From: Tiliqua scincoides
Taxonomy: Eukaryota > Chordata > Lepidosauria > Squamata > Scincidae
Length of the DNA stretch: 64,000 bases
Assembly: GCF_035046505.1 (NCBI RefSeq)
Contig: NC_089822.1
Location: forward strand, 101,316,659 to 101,380,658
Direction of reading: 5' to 3'
Below the pieces are notes generated by a model. It did no database searches, had not been told where the DNA came from, and worked only from the letters and a program-made list of their open reading frames with translations. A program made the translations under genes and the position numbers. Shown here piece after piece: positions 43,131-54,625 of the stretch. How positions within the stretch are numbered: position 1 is the first letter of the stretch; every line of letters begins with the position of its first letter.

Positions 43131-43351
43131 TAGGTACGTTCCAGCTTATGGACAGACCTCTGGAATGAAACTGGTAGGTATCTTGGGAATTATCTGTATG
43201 TAAAATGTATTGCTTGAACCCTGTTGTGACACAAGCATGGAAAGAGGTACCAGGCTTTGGCATGCAAATTTCAATATCTCCCTTTGGCTGATCCTTACAA
43301 GTACAACCACATGATGAATCTTTGCATCATTTGCAAGAGAAAACAACTGAG

Positions 43352-43359
43352 ATTTGCAT
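43352..43359 (+). promoter_or_regulatory. Octamer before the broken receptor
   Basis: ATTTGCAT lies 117 bp before the ATG at 43469, the same relative place as in the intact genes, although the rest of the promoter is diverged. Confidence 0.45.
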
Positions 43360-43468
43360 GTCTTTATGTGTAGCACCACCTAGTAAAATTCCTAGCAGAT
43401 TCCCCACTAGACCTATGCCAGGAGACCCATGATCATCTAATACCATTTGTTCCCACTTTTATGCCAGA

Positions 43469-43786
43469 ATGACATCTATGGACCACAACATGTCTACACC
43501 ATTAGGTATTATTGTTCGGATCATTGTTGGAATTGTGTCCATTGCTGCACTATTAGGAAATATATATCATAGTTGTGAACAGCCATATCAGGTTTCCAAA
43601 GCAAGACATCTCCTGACATGTCTGAGCATCTTCAGATTTTTGCTGCAGTGCGCTACCTTGACAGGTCAGAATATTCACATCAACTCTCCAAAGGTTTACA
43701 TGTGTAGCTATGCATGGAAAAGAGTCAGTCTGGCCTGGATGTATTTCAACATGACTACCACAGTTAATCACTGTTTCTCAGGCACC

Positions 43787-43788
<2 letters not shown>
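43469..43788 (+). pseudogene. TAS2R pseudogene, N-terminal part only
   Basis: The translation (MTSMDHNMSTPLGIIVRIIV) aligns with TM1 of the array receptors, then RFLLQ in TM2 and YAWKRVSLAWMYFNM before TM3. The GNGFIIVVNG segment is shortened by two bases, shifting the frame, and a compensating change restores it later. Coding similarity ends at the CT/GT microsatellite at 43789, followed by CR1. It is more diverged than the other copies, so it is either an older array member or one long released from selection. Confidence 0.75.

Positions 43789-43867
<79 letters not shown>
43789..43867. repeat. (CT)n(GT)n microsatellite
   Basis: About 23 CT units are followed by about 16 GT units. The tract marks the break point of the TAS2R pseudogene. 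Confidence 0.95.
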
Positions 43868-43872
<5 letters not shown>

Positions 43873-43999
43873 CTGTACTCAGGACATGGTTAGAGATGTA
43901 TATGTTACTGAGCCATTGGGGAACAGTAACCATGCTGCAGTCTATTTCACCATGCATGTCAGGAGAAGAGTGCCAAGCAAATCTGACACAAAAACCCTT

Positions 44000-46225
44000 G
44001 ATTTTTGAAAGGCGGACTTCCCTCAAATGAGGAAACTAGTTAGAAAGAAGTTGAAAGGGAAGGTAAAAAAAGCCAATCTCTCCAGAGTGTGTGGAGGCTA
44101 TTTAAAACAATGGTAATAGAGGCCCACTGGAAGTGTATACTGCAAAGGAAGAAAGCCTCAGAAAAGTCCAGGAAGGTGCCAGCATGGCTAATGAGCAAAG
44201 TTAGAGAGGCTGTAAAGGGTAAGGAAGCTTCCTTCCATAAATGAAAGTCTTGCCCTAATGAGGAGAATAAAAAAGAACATAAACTGTGGCAAAAGAAATG
44301 TAAGAAGATAATACAGAAGGCAAAGAAAGATTTTGAGGAACACAAGGTCAGCAACATCAAGGAGAATAATAAAACTTCCTCAAATACGTTAGAAGCCGGA
44401 AACCTGCCAGAGAAGTGGTTGGACCTCTGGACAGTGAGGCAGGGAAAGGAGATCTGGAGATAGCAGAGAAATTAAATGAGTTCTTTGCATCTGTCTTCAT
44501 GGTAGATGACCTTGGACAGATACTGTAGCTCTTGACTAAGGAATTGAGTCAGATAGAGGTTAAAAGAGAAGACGTTTCAGACCTAATTGACAAATTAAAG
44601 TTAAATAAGTCCCTGGGCTCAGATAGCATCAACCCAAGACTCATTAAGGAACTGAAGAATGAAGTTGCTGATCTCTTGACTAAAATACGCAACTTGTCCC
44701 TTAAAACAGCCATGGTGCCAGAGGATTGGAGGATAGCAAATGTCACACCAATCTTTAAAAAGGAAAGGAGAGGGGACCTGGGAAACTATAGGCTGGTCAG
44801 TCTAATGTCTGTTCCAGGTAAGATGGTGGAATGCCTCATCAAATATAAAATCTTAGAACACAGAGACAAGCAAACCTTGCTGAAGGAGAATCAGCATGGC
44901 TTCTGTAAGGGCAAGTCGTGACTCACGAACCTTTTAGGTTTCTTTGAAAACGTTAATGTGCATGTGGATGCAGAAGAACCTGTGGATGTTATATATCTGG
45001 ACTTTCAGAACGTGCTTGACATGGTCCCTCACCAAAGACAGCTGAGAAAACTCCACAGTCAGGGAATAAGAGGGCAGGTCCTCTCATGGATTAGGAATTA
45101 GTTGAGGATGAAGAAACAAAGAGTGGGTATCAATGAGCAACTTTCACAATGGAGAGAGGTGAAAAGCAGTGTGCCTCAAGGATATGTCCTGGGACCAGTG
45201 CTTTTGAACCTGTTCATAAATGACCTGGAGACAGGATTAATCAGCAAGGTGACCAAGTTCGCAGACAACACTAAAATTTCTGAGTAGTGAAGACCAGAAG
45301 GCATTGTGAAAAGCTCCAGATTTCTCCAAATTAGGAAAATGGGCAGCAAAATGGCAGATGCATTTCAATGTCAGTAACTGTAAAGTCATGCACATTGGGG
45401 CAAAAAATCAAAACTTCACATATAGGCTGATGGGTTCTGAGCTGTCTGTGACAGATCTGGAGATCTAGGGGTGCTGGTGGATAGCTCGATGAAGTGTCGA
45501 CCTAATGTGTGGTGGCAGTAAAGAAGACTTGGGATCATTAGAAAAGGTATTGAGCATAAAACAGCTAATATTATAATGCCATTGTACAAATCTATGGTAA
45601 GGCCACACCTGGAGTATTGTGTCCAGTTCTGGTTGCCACATCTTTAAAAAAAGGATATAGTGGAAATGGAAAAGATGCAAAAGAGAGCAACCAAAATGAT
45701 TACTGGGCTGGGTCACTTCCCTTATGAGGAAAGGCTACAATGTTTGGGGCTCTTCTGTCTAGAAAAATGGCACTTGAGGGAGGACAAGATTAAGATGTAC
45801 AAAATTATGCAGAGTGTGAATAGAGTATTCTTCTCCCTCTCATAAAATTCCAGAATCAGGGGACATCCACTGTTGGAAGAGTTAGGACAGACAAAAGAAA
45901 ATATTTCTTTACTCAGCGTGTAGTTGGTCTGTGGAACTCCTTGCCACAGGATGTGGTGATGGCATCTGACCTAGATGCATTTAAAAGGGGTTTGAACAAA
46001 TTTCTGGAGGAAAAATCCATCACTGGTTACAAGCCATGATGTGAATGTGCAACCTCCTGATTTTAGAAATGGGCTATGTCAGAATGCCAGATGCAAGGGA
46101 GTGGCACTGGATGCAGGTCTCTTGTTGTCTTGTGTTCTCCTCGAGGCATCTGGTGGGCCACTGGGAGATACATGAAGCTGGACTAGATGGGTCTTTGATC
46201 TGATCCAGTGAGGCTATTTCTGGTG
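44000..46225 (+). mobile_element. CR1 LINE, 2.2 kb, ORF2 through 3' tail
   Basis: ORF2 pieces read in order: NKSLGSDSINPRLIKELKNE, VPEDWRIANVTPIFKKERRG, GNYRLVSLMSVPGKM, NQHGFCKGKS, then SVPQGYVLGPVLLNLFINDL, FADNTKIS (the FADD motif altered to FADN), and the C-terminal LGHFPYEERLQCLGLFCLEK. The tail ends GATCCAGTGAGGC. Several stops and frameshifts break the frame, so it is an older copy than 17186-18190. Confidence 0.9.
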
Positions 46226-46239
46226 TTCCTGGTAGTTGC

Positions 46240-46490
46240 TCGGCTGGATCCTATCCTCTGTGTAAGGCTGAAAAGCCCAACACAGAGGTTCTCTCATCTG
46301 CACCAGTAAAATAGCTGGCACAGACTTGAGCAGCTTCATTGTGGGACCGGGGGCTTTCCTTGAGGGAAGGGGATGAAAGTTCCCTTCCCCCAAGGAAATC
46401 TCCAGCAGCCTCAGTGGGGCCACTGGATACAGTGGTCACCATTTTTGCGCCGCTGCACCCAGCGGCCCTGCTGAGGATAGGATTGGGCTG
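46240..46490. mobile_element. ~250-bp MITE
   Basis: GGATCCTATCCTC and GAGGATAGGATTGGGC are inverted ends. The body resembles 36000-36130 and 52613-52770 (TGTGCCAGCTATTTT-like). Confidence 0.6.
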
Positions 46491-46559
46491 CCCATTCTTT
46501 AGGCAGAATTAACTTGTCCCCTTAATTCTTAGTTTAGTAAATTTAAACTAGCAGATAAT

Positions 46560-48230
46560 AAGTCTGGTTAAACTAGTTGTTAACTCCATAACAATAGACT
46601 TGTTCAGAATTTCTCTGCCATTCAGGCAGAGGTCTTTTACCATGAAGACAGATGCAGAGAGCTCATTTAATTTCTCTGCCATCTCCAAGTTCCCTTTTAT
46701 CTCCCCTTTCATTCCCTCACTGTCTAAGCAGCCAACCACTTCTCTGGCAGGTTTCCTGATTCTAACATATTTGAAGAAGTTTTTATTATTCCCCTTTTAT
46801 TTTTCTGGCCATGTGTTTCTCAAAATCTTTCTTGGTCTCCCATATGTCTTGTTACATCTCTTTTGCACTGGTGTCACGTGGGGGGTGTGGGGGGTGCAGG
46901 CTGCACTGGGTGACACACCGGGGGGGAGGACGTGCCCTGGTGGGAGGGTGTGCTAACATTGCGGCATTAGGAGCTACCCCATCATGTCATACACACAGAA
47001 TGTCCAGCAGATGTGCAATGGATCAGGATGCAGAATGTCCAGCGGAGTGCAATGCATAAAACAGAATTGAAATAGCTCCTTTCCTTCAAAAGTTATGGCC
47101 ACAAAACCGGAAAGAAAAAATAAATGGAGCCCTATGGAAAGTGAAAGTGAGCCATATCGTGCGTTTACTCAGGAATAGGCGTACTTGCCATAGTCCGTCG
47201 GAATGGGCAGGCTGAGAGGACTCCAAGGACACCAGAATGGTCCTGATCCAATGGAACTGGAGCGCAACAAATGCTCCAGAAAGCAGCCTCCCCCCCCCCG
47301 CTAAAAGGACAAAAAAGAGGCTTGAACTGGTACGAGGAAAGTTTTCTATTTTGCACTTGTAAAGCCAGGTGGGTCTTCATCTTGATATGCCTGAAATAGA
47401 AGAACTTTAAACTGGGCACTGGGGAGGGCTGAAAATCTCATTGATTCTTTTTTGGGGGGGGGGGCGGTTATTGCAGGCAGGCTACAGAGTAAGCTCTATT
47501 GACCACTCTGGGACTTACTTCAGAGTAGACATGCATAGGCTTGGGCTCACAGGCTGCAATTCTACCCACACTTTCCTGAGAGTAAGCCCCATTGACCACA
47601 ATAGGACTTACTTCAGAGTAGATTCACTTGGTGGAACAGGACTGGCTCCCCCTTATTTAATTATTTCTTTTATTTTAATTTAATTATTTATAATTATTTA
47701 TTTTAATTTGCTTGATGATGTCACTTCTGGCCATGACATCACTTCCAATGGGTCCTGAACAGATTGTCATTCTAAAAAGTGGGTCCCAGTGCTAAAAGTT
47801 TGAGAACTGCTACAATAAGGTGTTAGTAAATTGACACGGGTTGTGTGTGTGAGACTCTACAAATTTTCAAAATCACTAAAATCAGAGTTTGGAGGAATAA
47901 GACCATCATGTTATATATCAATCAATGCGTAATTTCATGCAGAATGCAATGAAACAAACCACACTGAAATATCTGTGTTCTAACAAAAGGTACAGCCAAA
48001 AAAACAGTGGGGGCGGGGCAATGGTACATCACCATGCCCACCACCTGGGGTGTTGCCCCGCCCACTGCATGGTGTGACGCGCAGGCCTCCCGCACCAGGT
48101 GACGCGAATCCTAGTGAAGCCACTGCTCTTTTGCCAGAGTTTGTGCTCCTTTTTATTCTCCTCATTAGGGCAATATTTCCATTTTTGGAAAGTTGCTTCC
48201 TTGCCTTTACAGCCTCTTGTAACTTATACA
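46560..48230 (-). mobile_element. CR1 LINE fragment split by a hAT
   Basis: Minus-strand translation NLEMAEKLNELSASVFMVKD matches the CR1 stretch at 44460-44510. CR1 sequence resumes at 48126-48230 (TTCTCCTCATTAGGGC) after the hAT at 46866-48125. Confidence 0.75.
46866..48125. mobile_element. 1,260-bp hAT-like element, TSD CTCTTTTG
   Basis: It starts CACTGGTGTCACGTGG and ends in the reverse of CAGTGGCTTCACTAGG. A perfect 8-bp CTCTTTTG lies at 46858-46865 and 48126-48133, inside a CR1 whose halves align. A short MITE pair (about 47480-47630) and a right-end piece of the TTCTCAAACT hAT family (about 47705-47815) are nested inside. Confidence 0.85.
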
Positions 48231-48289
48231 AATTCAATCACGCATGTCAAAACCTTGGCCACTGACTTAGGACTTGGGGTTTTACACTA

Positions 48290-48567
48290 AAAATAAAATG
48301 AAAAAGCTCAAACAGACTCAAGTCAAGTCTCACTTTTGTGAGTGCTTGTGACTCTGCTTTGCGTGTGTGCTTTCTTGTATGCTTTTTTTGCAACTTCCAT
48401 GACTGGACTTATTTCTCAAAAAGACTCGGGCTTGAGTCAAACTGACTCTAAAAATGGCTGTGGGCGAGTCACACACGAGATTCGGGATTTGGGATTCGAG
48501 TCAAGGGGCAGAGACTCGTGACCCGACTTGAGAGTTGAGGAAGTAGCTCCAGCACATCCCTGTTGAA
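48290..48567. repeat. GACTC-rich hAT remnant
   Basis: It is a relative of 5820-6737 in the opposite orientation, ending in the reverse of CAGGGATGTGCTGGAG. It has repeated GACTC/GAGTC motifs. Confidence 0.5.
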
Positions 48568-48739
48568 TATATGCCTTATAGATGACAACAATGCATAGAT
48601 ATATTTCTGGATATCTGGAAGCCCTTTATAGAGATTTATATACAGCTTGTTTATTAATGTTCTTTGTAATCTTCATGCGTATCAATTATACTATGTATTT
48701 TTCCCTTTTTTGTTTTATTTTTAGTTCACTAATAAAGGA

Positions 48740-49198
48740 GAAGGTAAAAAAAATTAAGGGGCTGGGCCCTAAAATCAAGAAGTTTCTCTTTAAATTATTG
48801 CAGGATATTCTTCACAAAATTTCTTTCAAGAACACTAGGAAACAAGAAGACTGCCACTTCTCCAACTGGCTGCCCTGCAGAGAGGACATCAGAGGGGGGT
48901 AGAGATGAGAAAAGAGCAACAGGATATGAAGTGATTTAAGGAGGCCCTAAACAAAACTCTCTGATGTCCAAACAGTCACATGAACCTGGATACATCCCAA
49001 GCTATATGGGTACAACTTGCAACAGGATACCTGACTGTGTCATTAGTAACAAAATACTGTTGGGATTTGCATTGCTCGCTGTGTTGACATGAGCATTTAA
49101 AAAGCCCTCAGGAGTCATTATCCCAGCTGGATATTATATTGAAACAGAGAGTCATCCCACCTGTTCCTCTCAGACATTTCTCCTGGAAAGTGATCACA
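48740..49198 (+). promoter_or_regulatory. TAS2R promoter block (broken gene 6)
   Basis: ATTTGCAT lies at 49065-49072 and TTTAAA at 49096-49101. The block is as well kept as in the intact genes, so the receptor was lost recently. Confidence 0.58.
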
Positions 49199-49765
49199 AT
49201 GGACGAAGGAAACACAACTCCATTTGCCCTCATTTTTCTGCTCATTTTAGGAATCGAGTCCATTGTTGCCTTTTTAGCAAACGGATTTATCATAGTTGTG
49301 AATGGTCACAGATGGCTCCAAAGCAGAAAGATGCTCCCTTGTGATCTCCTCCTGACGGCTTTAGGCACTACCAGGTTTCTGTTGCAATTGGTTGTTATGA
49401 TGTTTCAATTACTGTATAGATGCATTGCTATAGTTATTTATGGGAGAGTTTCTTCTGTGCCTGGACATATTTCAGCTCAGCCAGCATCTGATGTGCTACT
49501 TGGCTCAGTGTCTTCTACTGCATGAAAGTCACCAACTTTGCCCACCCCCTCTTCCTGTGGCTCAAGTCAAGGATCGACAGGCTCGTGCCGAGACTGCTCA
49601 GACTGTCGTTCATGGTTTTCTCTCTTCCTTTTGCTGCAAGTGTGTTGAGAATTAAAAACTACTGCAAACCAATGGGAAATGTGACAGAGAATATCAGCCA
49701 TGGTGAAGATAGCAACATAAACCAAAGTGGGATTTTTATTTCCCTGAACTTCACTTTTACCACCT
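49199..49765 (+). pseudogene. TAS2R41-like pseudogene, 3' half lost
   Basis: The frame opens MDEGNTTPFALIF and reads normally through TM1 and TM2 to LLYRC. A 13-bp deletion relative to gene 2 then shifts the frame in the first outer loop. In the ancestral frame the TM3 codon TGG (of IWCATW) is TGA. Homology resumes through TM3-TM4 and the second outer loop (HPLFLWLKSRIDRLVPRLL, sequon NIS) and stops in TM5 after FISLNFTF. From about 49766 the sequence is foreign, and a 172-bp CTT tract follows at 49930. It is probably dead in every allele unless the break is private to this haplotype. Confidence 0.88.
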
Positions 49766-49929
49766 TTTGTAATTTGGTATCAGGGCTGCTGAGAGCTGGC
49801 ACTGGGCCTGGGGCAAGATGGCTGATTGGGCCCCCCTTTCCCATCCTTTCCCAAGCATATTCATCCCCATCACCCTCTGACATCCTTACTTTGTGTAGTG
49901 CTACTGCATTTCCTCTACCTCAACAAAGT

Positions 49930-50101
49930 CCTCTTCTTCTTCTTCTTCTTCTTCTTCTTCTTCTTCTTCTTCTTCTTCTTCTTCTTCTTCTTCTTCTTCT
50001 TCTTCTTCTTCTTCTTCTTCTTCTTCTTCTTCTTCTTCTTCTTCTTCTTCTTCTTCTTCTTCTTCTTCTTCTTCTTCTTCTTCTTCTTCTTCTTCTTCTT
50101 C
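49930..50101. repeat. (CTT)n microsatellite, about 57 units
   Basis: An almost pure CTT run of about 172 bp lies just downstream of the point where the TAS2R pseudogene loses homology. Confidence 0.97.
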
Positions 50102-50690
50102 AAAGAATGCATAGGCATCCAAGGATTGGTTTTCACTATTCCCTCATTACTATGTGATTATTTTGAAACAATTCCAGGTGAAATAAACATGTTTTTCTCT
50201 TTTTCTTCTCTGCTCCAGCCTTATATTTGTACCCCATACTGTTACTTCACCTTCACACAATGCCAAAACACAAGTAAACTTGATCCAATGCCATCTGTTC
50301 TACACACACTAAACGAGTGTTCTAGCGCTAGAGAGCTTTTTTTCCCCACTTCCAGCATGTTCTTTTTTTAAGCTCTAGCATACTAGGTGTGCTAGAATTT
50401 CTCCAAGCGAGCTCAGAGCTAGAAAAGATGACCGCCACCATGTTACATTACTTCTGCCTATTTTCCTATCAAAAGAAGGGAGGAACCTGTCAAAAATACG
50501 GTGGCCCCCATAGTTTATACAGTGTATGGTAAAAGCATGGTGACACCCATACAATAGATTTCAATGAGGGAGTGCCATTTTTCTGTTTTTTAAATAACTG
50601 TGCTGGAAGGATGCTAGCAGCATGCTGGAAATGTCACTTCTGCATTTTTTCTAGGTAAAAAAAAAGAACGTAGCCTAGGAGAAGGGGTGG
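50102..50690. other. No recognised feature
   Basis: There are scattered self-complementary words (CTAGCGCTAG, and GAGCTCAGAGCTAG) that hint at an old DNA transposon, but no ends were found. Confidence 0.3.
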
Positions 50691-50699
50691 AGCTTACTA

Positions 50700-52450
50700 C
50701 TGGGGCCTGGGAATTCTGTGAACTGAACCGGGTAACCTACTGGTGTTGCAAGGTTCAAAAGCAAACTCAGTAGGCAAGAGTGGTGATTGTCTGCAAGCTT
50801 TATTTGGTTGCCAGCAATGGGCTTCTCAGGGACTCCAGTCCAAAGCAAAGAGAGCAATTTTTCCAGTCTGAACCTCTCCCTTATATTTCATTTTGGCTCC
50901 TTTGTTTGAGGAGTTTTGCACTTTTCATTGGCTGGAGTTTGACATCATAGATGGGGCTTGCTCTGGGTTGGCTAGAGATAGCTTTACAAACATCTGATTG
51001 ATTGGCTTCAAGTTACAGGTTTCAAATAAGGCAATACCATACATTTAAACATATAGAAAACTTTGTTTTCAAGTACCAGTAGAGAGCACTGTAACCTCAA
51101 TTATTATTCAGAACTGGCTTCTTAGCATGTCCTTTGTACTTATCTCTTGGTATCCTCAACTTGATTGGCCTTGGCAAGAGCCACCTGTCTGTCTCTAACA
51201 TTTTTTTCTGTCTGTTCCCATCAGACATTGTGGGCTTTCTGTCAACCTTTGTTAAACTGAGCCTTTTCTATTCCATGCTGTGATCCCACATGTGACCTTT
51301 TACCTTTGATGTATAGTGGTGTAATTTATTATATACAAGACAAACCAAATTCTTATTGTAAATAAGGGATTTCCTTTTTAAGGAGTCTTTTGTCATTTAA
51401 TTTAACTAAATCACATTTCCCTCTGTCTGTTGTAGCCCAGACAGAGGCTCTCATGGATGTTTTAGCTTAATCAGGGGGTTTTCCCATATCTGTTTCTGTC
51501 TAGCTGTGTTTGCATCTTTGTAGAAAATGCTATTTCCATCTGCCAACAGATAAGCTGTCCCTCACATTGCTTCTCCACCATAATGTGGCAAGTCCCTCAC
51601 CAAAATGTTACAAGTTTGTGTGTTTTCAGCCTTATATCATTCCAATTTACCTGCCTTCTGGTGCCAGCAGTGCCTTATCTATCTTTGAGATGCAACTTTC
51701 CCTCTTGCTTTGCCCGTATGCTGCTGCCAAGTCTCTCTGAGATGCTACTCCCTTGTTCACATTCTAAAAGTATCAATGCAAGACTTCGAGTCCTCAAGGT
51801 CTTACAGAGATACAGGCTGAGACAGACCTTTGATTTAGCTGGAAATAGCTTTTGCCAAGGTTGCATCTGAGTTACATTTGAGACTTGAGGCTTAAGCACC
51901 TTTAATAGTAAAATCTAAAAGCTTTTTACTATTCTGTGTGTTTTTATTAAACATTCTAACAGTTAAACTCATTTCTAAACTACCATGCCTTTATGTATAT
52001 TGATTTACACTTTTGAAGACACTAACCATTAGGCTTTGAAAAATTATTTGCAAGCAAGCAAACATTGTGATCCTTTGGCATTTCTATGAAACTTTGGCCT
52101 AAATAACTCTCCCAGTGTTTAATATGTGCACATAACACTGTTCTTCTGAAAGAATTATGATTTTAAGACTGCAAATTCCCTTTTTGCCTTGGGTTCTCAT
52201 CTGTTCACTGACATACAAGCAAGCAGGGAATTTCCAGTTTAAGATGGCTTGGATGCTTTCCATCATGGCCTGTTTTCAAAGCCTTGTATTGTTCTCCTGC
52301 TATCTCCTTGCTAGGCATTCTGCCAGGAGACATTATGCTGTTTTTAGCCAAAACTGCCAGTCTGTTTGCTGTTTCAAACTTCTTCAGACAGACACAGTGG
52401 ATTTTAAGTTCTAAGCATACATTTTCCCATTAAGCTTGTAAACATTTGAT
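50700..52450 (-). repeat. Possible LTR-retrotransposon fossil
   Basis: On the minus strand near 50790-50815 there is an AATAAAGCTTGCAG-type signal and the left edge reads TGGGGCC on plus, as at the end of an LTR. No target duplication or second end was found, so the extent is a guess. No protein is recognised. Confidence 0.3.
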
Positions 52451-52612
52451 TTGTTCTAACTGCATAGCATAATGGCTTTCATGACCCTGCATCACTGGAG
52501 CCTCGTAGTTCTGGTCTGAAGGTGTAAGTTTCACTTTCCCATGTTTGAACTATACTAATATATGTTGGTGTTTCTGGAGAAGACCTGGACTGCATTTCCA
52601 TTACAGCAGGAA

Positions 52613-53061
52613 AGCCCAATTCTAAAGACAGCAGTGCCACTGGGTGCAGCAGCACCAAAGCGGCTACCACTGCAACATGCGGCACCATTGCAGCGGCCGG
52701 AGGTCTCCTCTGGGGAAAGAGGCTTCTCAAGTCTGTGCCGGCTATTTTGCTGGTGCAGATTTGAGAGACTCTTTGTCAGACCAGAAGTTCCGACACAGAG
52801 TTCGGGATCCAGTGGACACCCCCCCCTTCTGGCCCAATTCCACCACCCACCCCCGTTCCACTGTGCCCTCTTCCACCGTGGAATGCGTGCCCACAAAGCC
52901 CTCCCCACCACCCAGAGCTCTTACTAGCTCCGGATGGTGCTGAGCTGGAGCCAGCACTGACTCGGTGCAGGGTGTCATGGGTGTACCTTATGACACATTT
53001 GCGACATCCAGTGCCAGAGCTGGAGGTCAGTAGTGGCGCTAGCCCGGCTCAGGATTGTGCC
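52613..53061. mobile_element. ~450-bp MITE
   Basis: The edges GCCCAATTCTAA and CTCAGGATTGTGCCC are inverted. The body has GGAGGTCTCCTCTGGGGAAAG and GTGCCGGCTATTTTGCTGG, shared with 36000-36130. TAA-like flanks are uncertain. Confidence 0.6.
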
Positions 53062-53069
53062 CTAAATCC

Positions 53070-53870
53070 ACTTTAATGCACTTTTGTACTGTAGCTTGTT
53101 AAGGAAACAAAGCTGTTACAGCTATCCTTGACAAACTACATTCTCCAGAATGCATTGAGGTAAAAAGAGGTGCATTGAAAGTGAATTAAAGCTGTAGTGG
53201 AAATGCAGCCCTGGATTGGCTGAGATTGAGGTACCTACTTTCATTTTGTAGTACACTTGTTTTTATAGTTTGTTTTGGAATGGCCTGGGATTCCTGAAAG
53301 CCTGGGCCCTTGGGATTTTACCCCCTCCCCCCCCTCCAGCATGTTTGATCTCATCTGCAAATCTGGCCACTTCACTAATGCTAGAAGAACTATGAGCGAG
53401 TTAAACAGCACCGGTCCTTTGATGAATCCCCTGCCTGTTTTCTTTTGGCCTATTTTTCTGTATTTTTGGACAACTTTAGCCTCCTCACAGCCCCTGTGAA
53501 GTTCAGCAGCTCAAAACTGCTGAGGCAACCTCTTGCAGGTCCCTGGTTTGAAAAACGCCATTGCAAGATGGCCGTGCTCTGGATGTGGACTCAAGGTCCA
53601 TTTTCCTGGCTGGGGCAGCACTGGTGTTCCTGGAGGGGTGGCAAAGCAGTAAGTTTCTTCAGGCGCCAGGATACCTGTGTAAAGCACCCCCTCGGCTTCT
53701 GAGCCCATCGCAGCTGCGAAAGCAAAGTGGAGGCATCACCTCCTCTTTGCTCTCGTCTTCCCAAATGGCTTGGAAGCCAAAGGGAAGGGGGTGCTATACA
53801 TGGGTGCCCCAGCACCTGAAGGACTGACTGCTTTGTCCCCAGTCCAGGAATGCCAGTGTGGGGCAACTCT
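53070..53870. repeat. Old repeats, no gene
   Basis: 53070-53340 matches 24268-24540; 53370-53600 matches 19725-19890 (GTTTGAAAAACGCCATTGCAAGATGGCCG). These are shared ancient repeats. I see no exon. Confidence 0.45.
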
Positions 53871-54620
53871 TTTGCTTAGCAACATTAAAGGGGGGAGGCA
53901 CTAATCATCACTTTGGCAGGGAAATTCCTTCGAAATCTCATGCAAGAGTCCCTGGCTATTGGGTGTGTACTTCCTCACCTTTTGGAGAAAATGAAACCAT
54001 TTTAGTTTCATTTCTCCAGCATCTTTCATTACTTGTTATAAATGCCATCGCTGCACCTGGTTCCAGTGCTTGATTCCTTGCACTTCATTTTGTAATAATA
54101 AGGATCTCATTCTTTGCTGGGAATACGGCAAATAAGAATGGTAAGTGAAATTATTTGGGGGAGATCCAGTTGTTGTGTTAACTGAGGCATTAAGAAGGCA
54201 GAAGGTGTTTCATGTACTCAAATGCATAGCTTCCTGTCCTTAGAGAGCTGTCTAAAAAATGGGATTCAAGGTTTTAATTGAGGAAAAAAGTTGAAAATTA
54301 CAGGAAAAATGATTGTGTGAGAGCAAAGTCACTAATATAACATTTTAACAACTAGTTTAAAGTCACTGTGTTTAACTTGCATTTTGTTTCATTTTGTGTG
54401 TTTAGCCAAGCTGGAACTGATTATATAAAATTGAAAAAGCGGACTGGTTATGTGGTGTTGTTGATTAGCACTCCCAGAATAATTTGAGCTTTACTAAAAA
54501 GAAACCGTGAATGGAAGACAAAATGTCCATTCTTTGTAATGAGAATAGCAGAAATTTCCCTTTGTGAATCTGACTGCTTGCAAAGAACTTATCCCAGTAC
54601 AAAGATGGTAACACAGAGAT
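53871..54620. other. No recognised feature
   Basis: AT-rich non-coding sequence without clear repeats or frames. Confidence 0.4.
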
Positions 54621-54625
54621 ACACA

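Noticed and set aside
49901-50157. Long open frames of repeated Leu, Phe, Glu or Lys
   Set aside because: They are translations of the CTT microsatellite in different frames and strands, not genes.
50700-52450. Complete endogenous retrovirus
   Set aside because: Only one LTR-like signal was found, with no second LTR, leader or protein similarity, so it is listed only as a possible fossil at low confidence.
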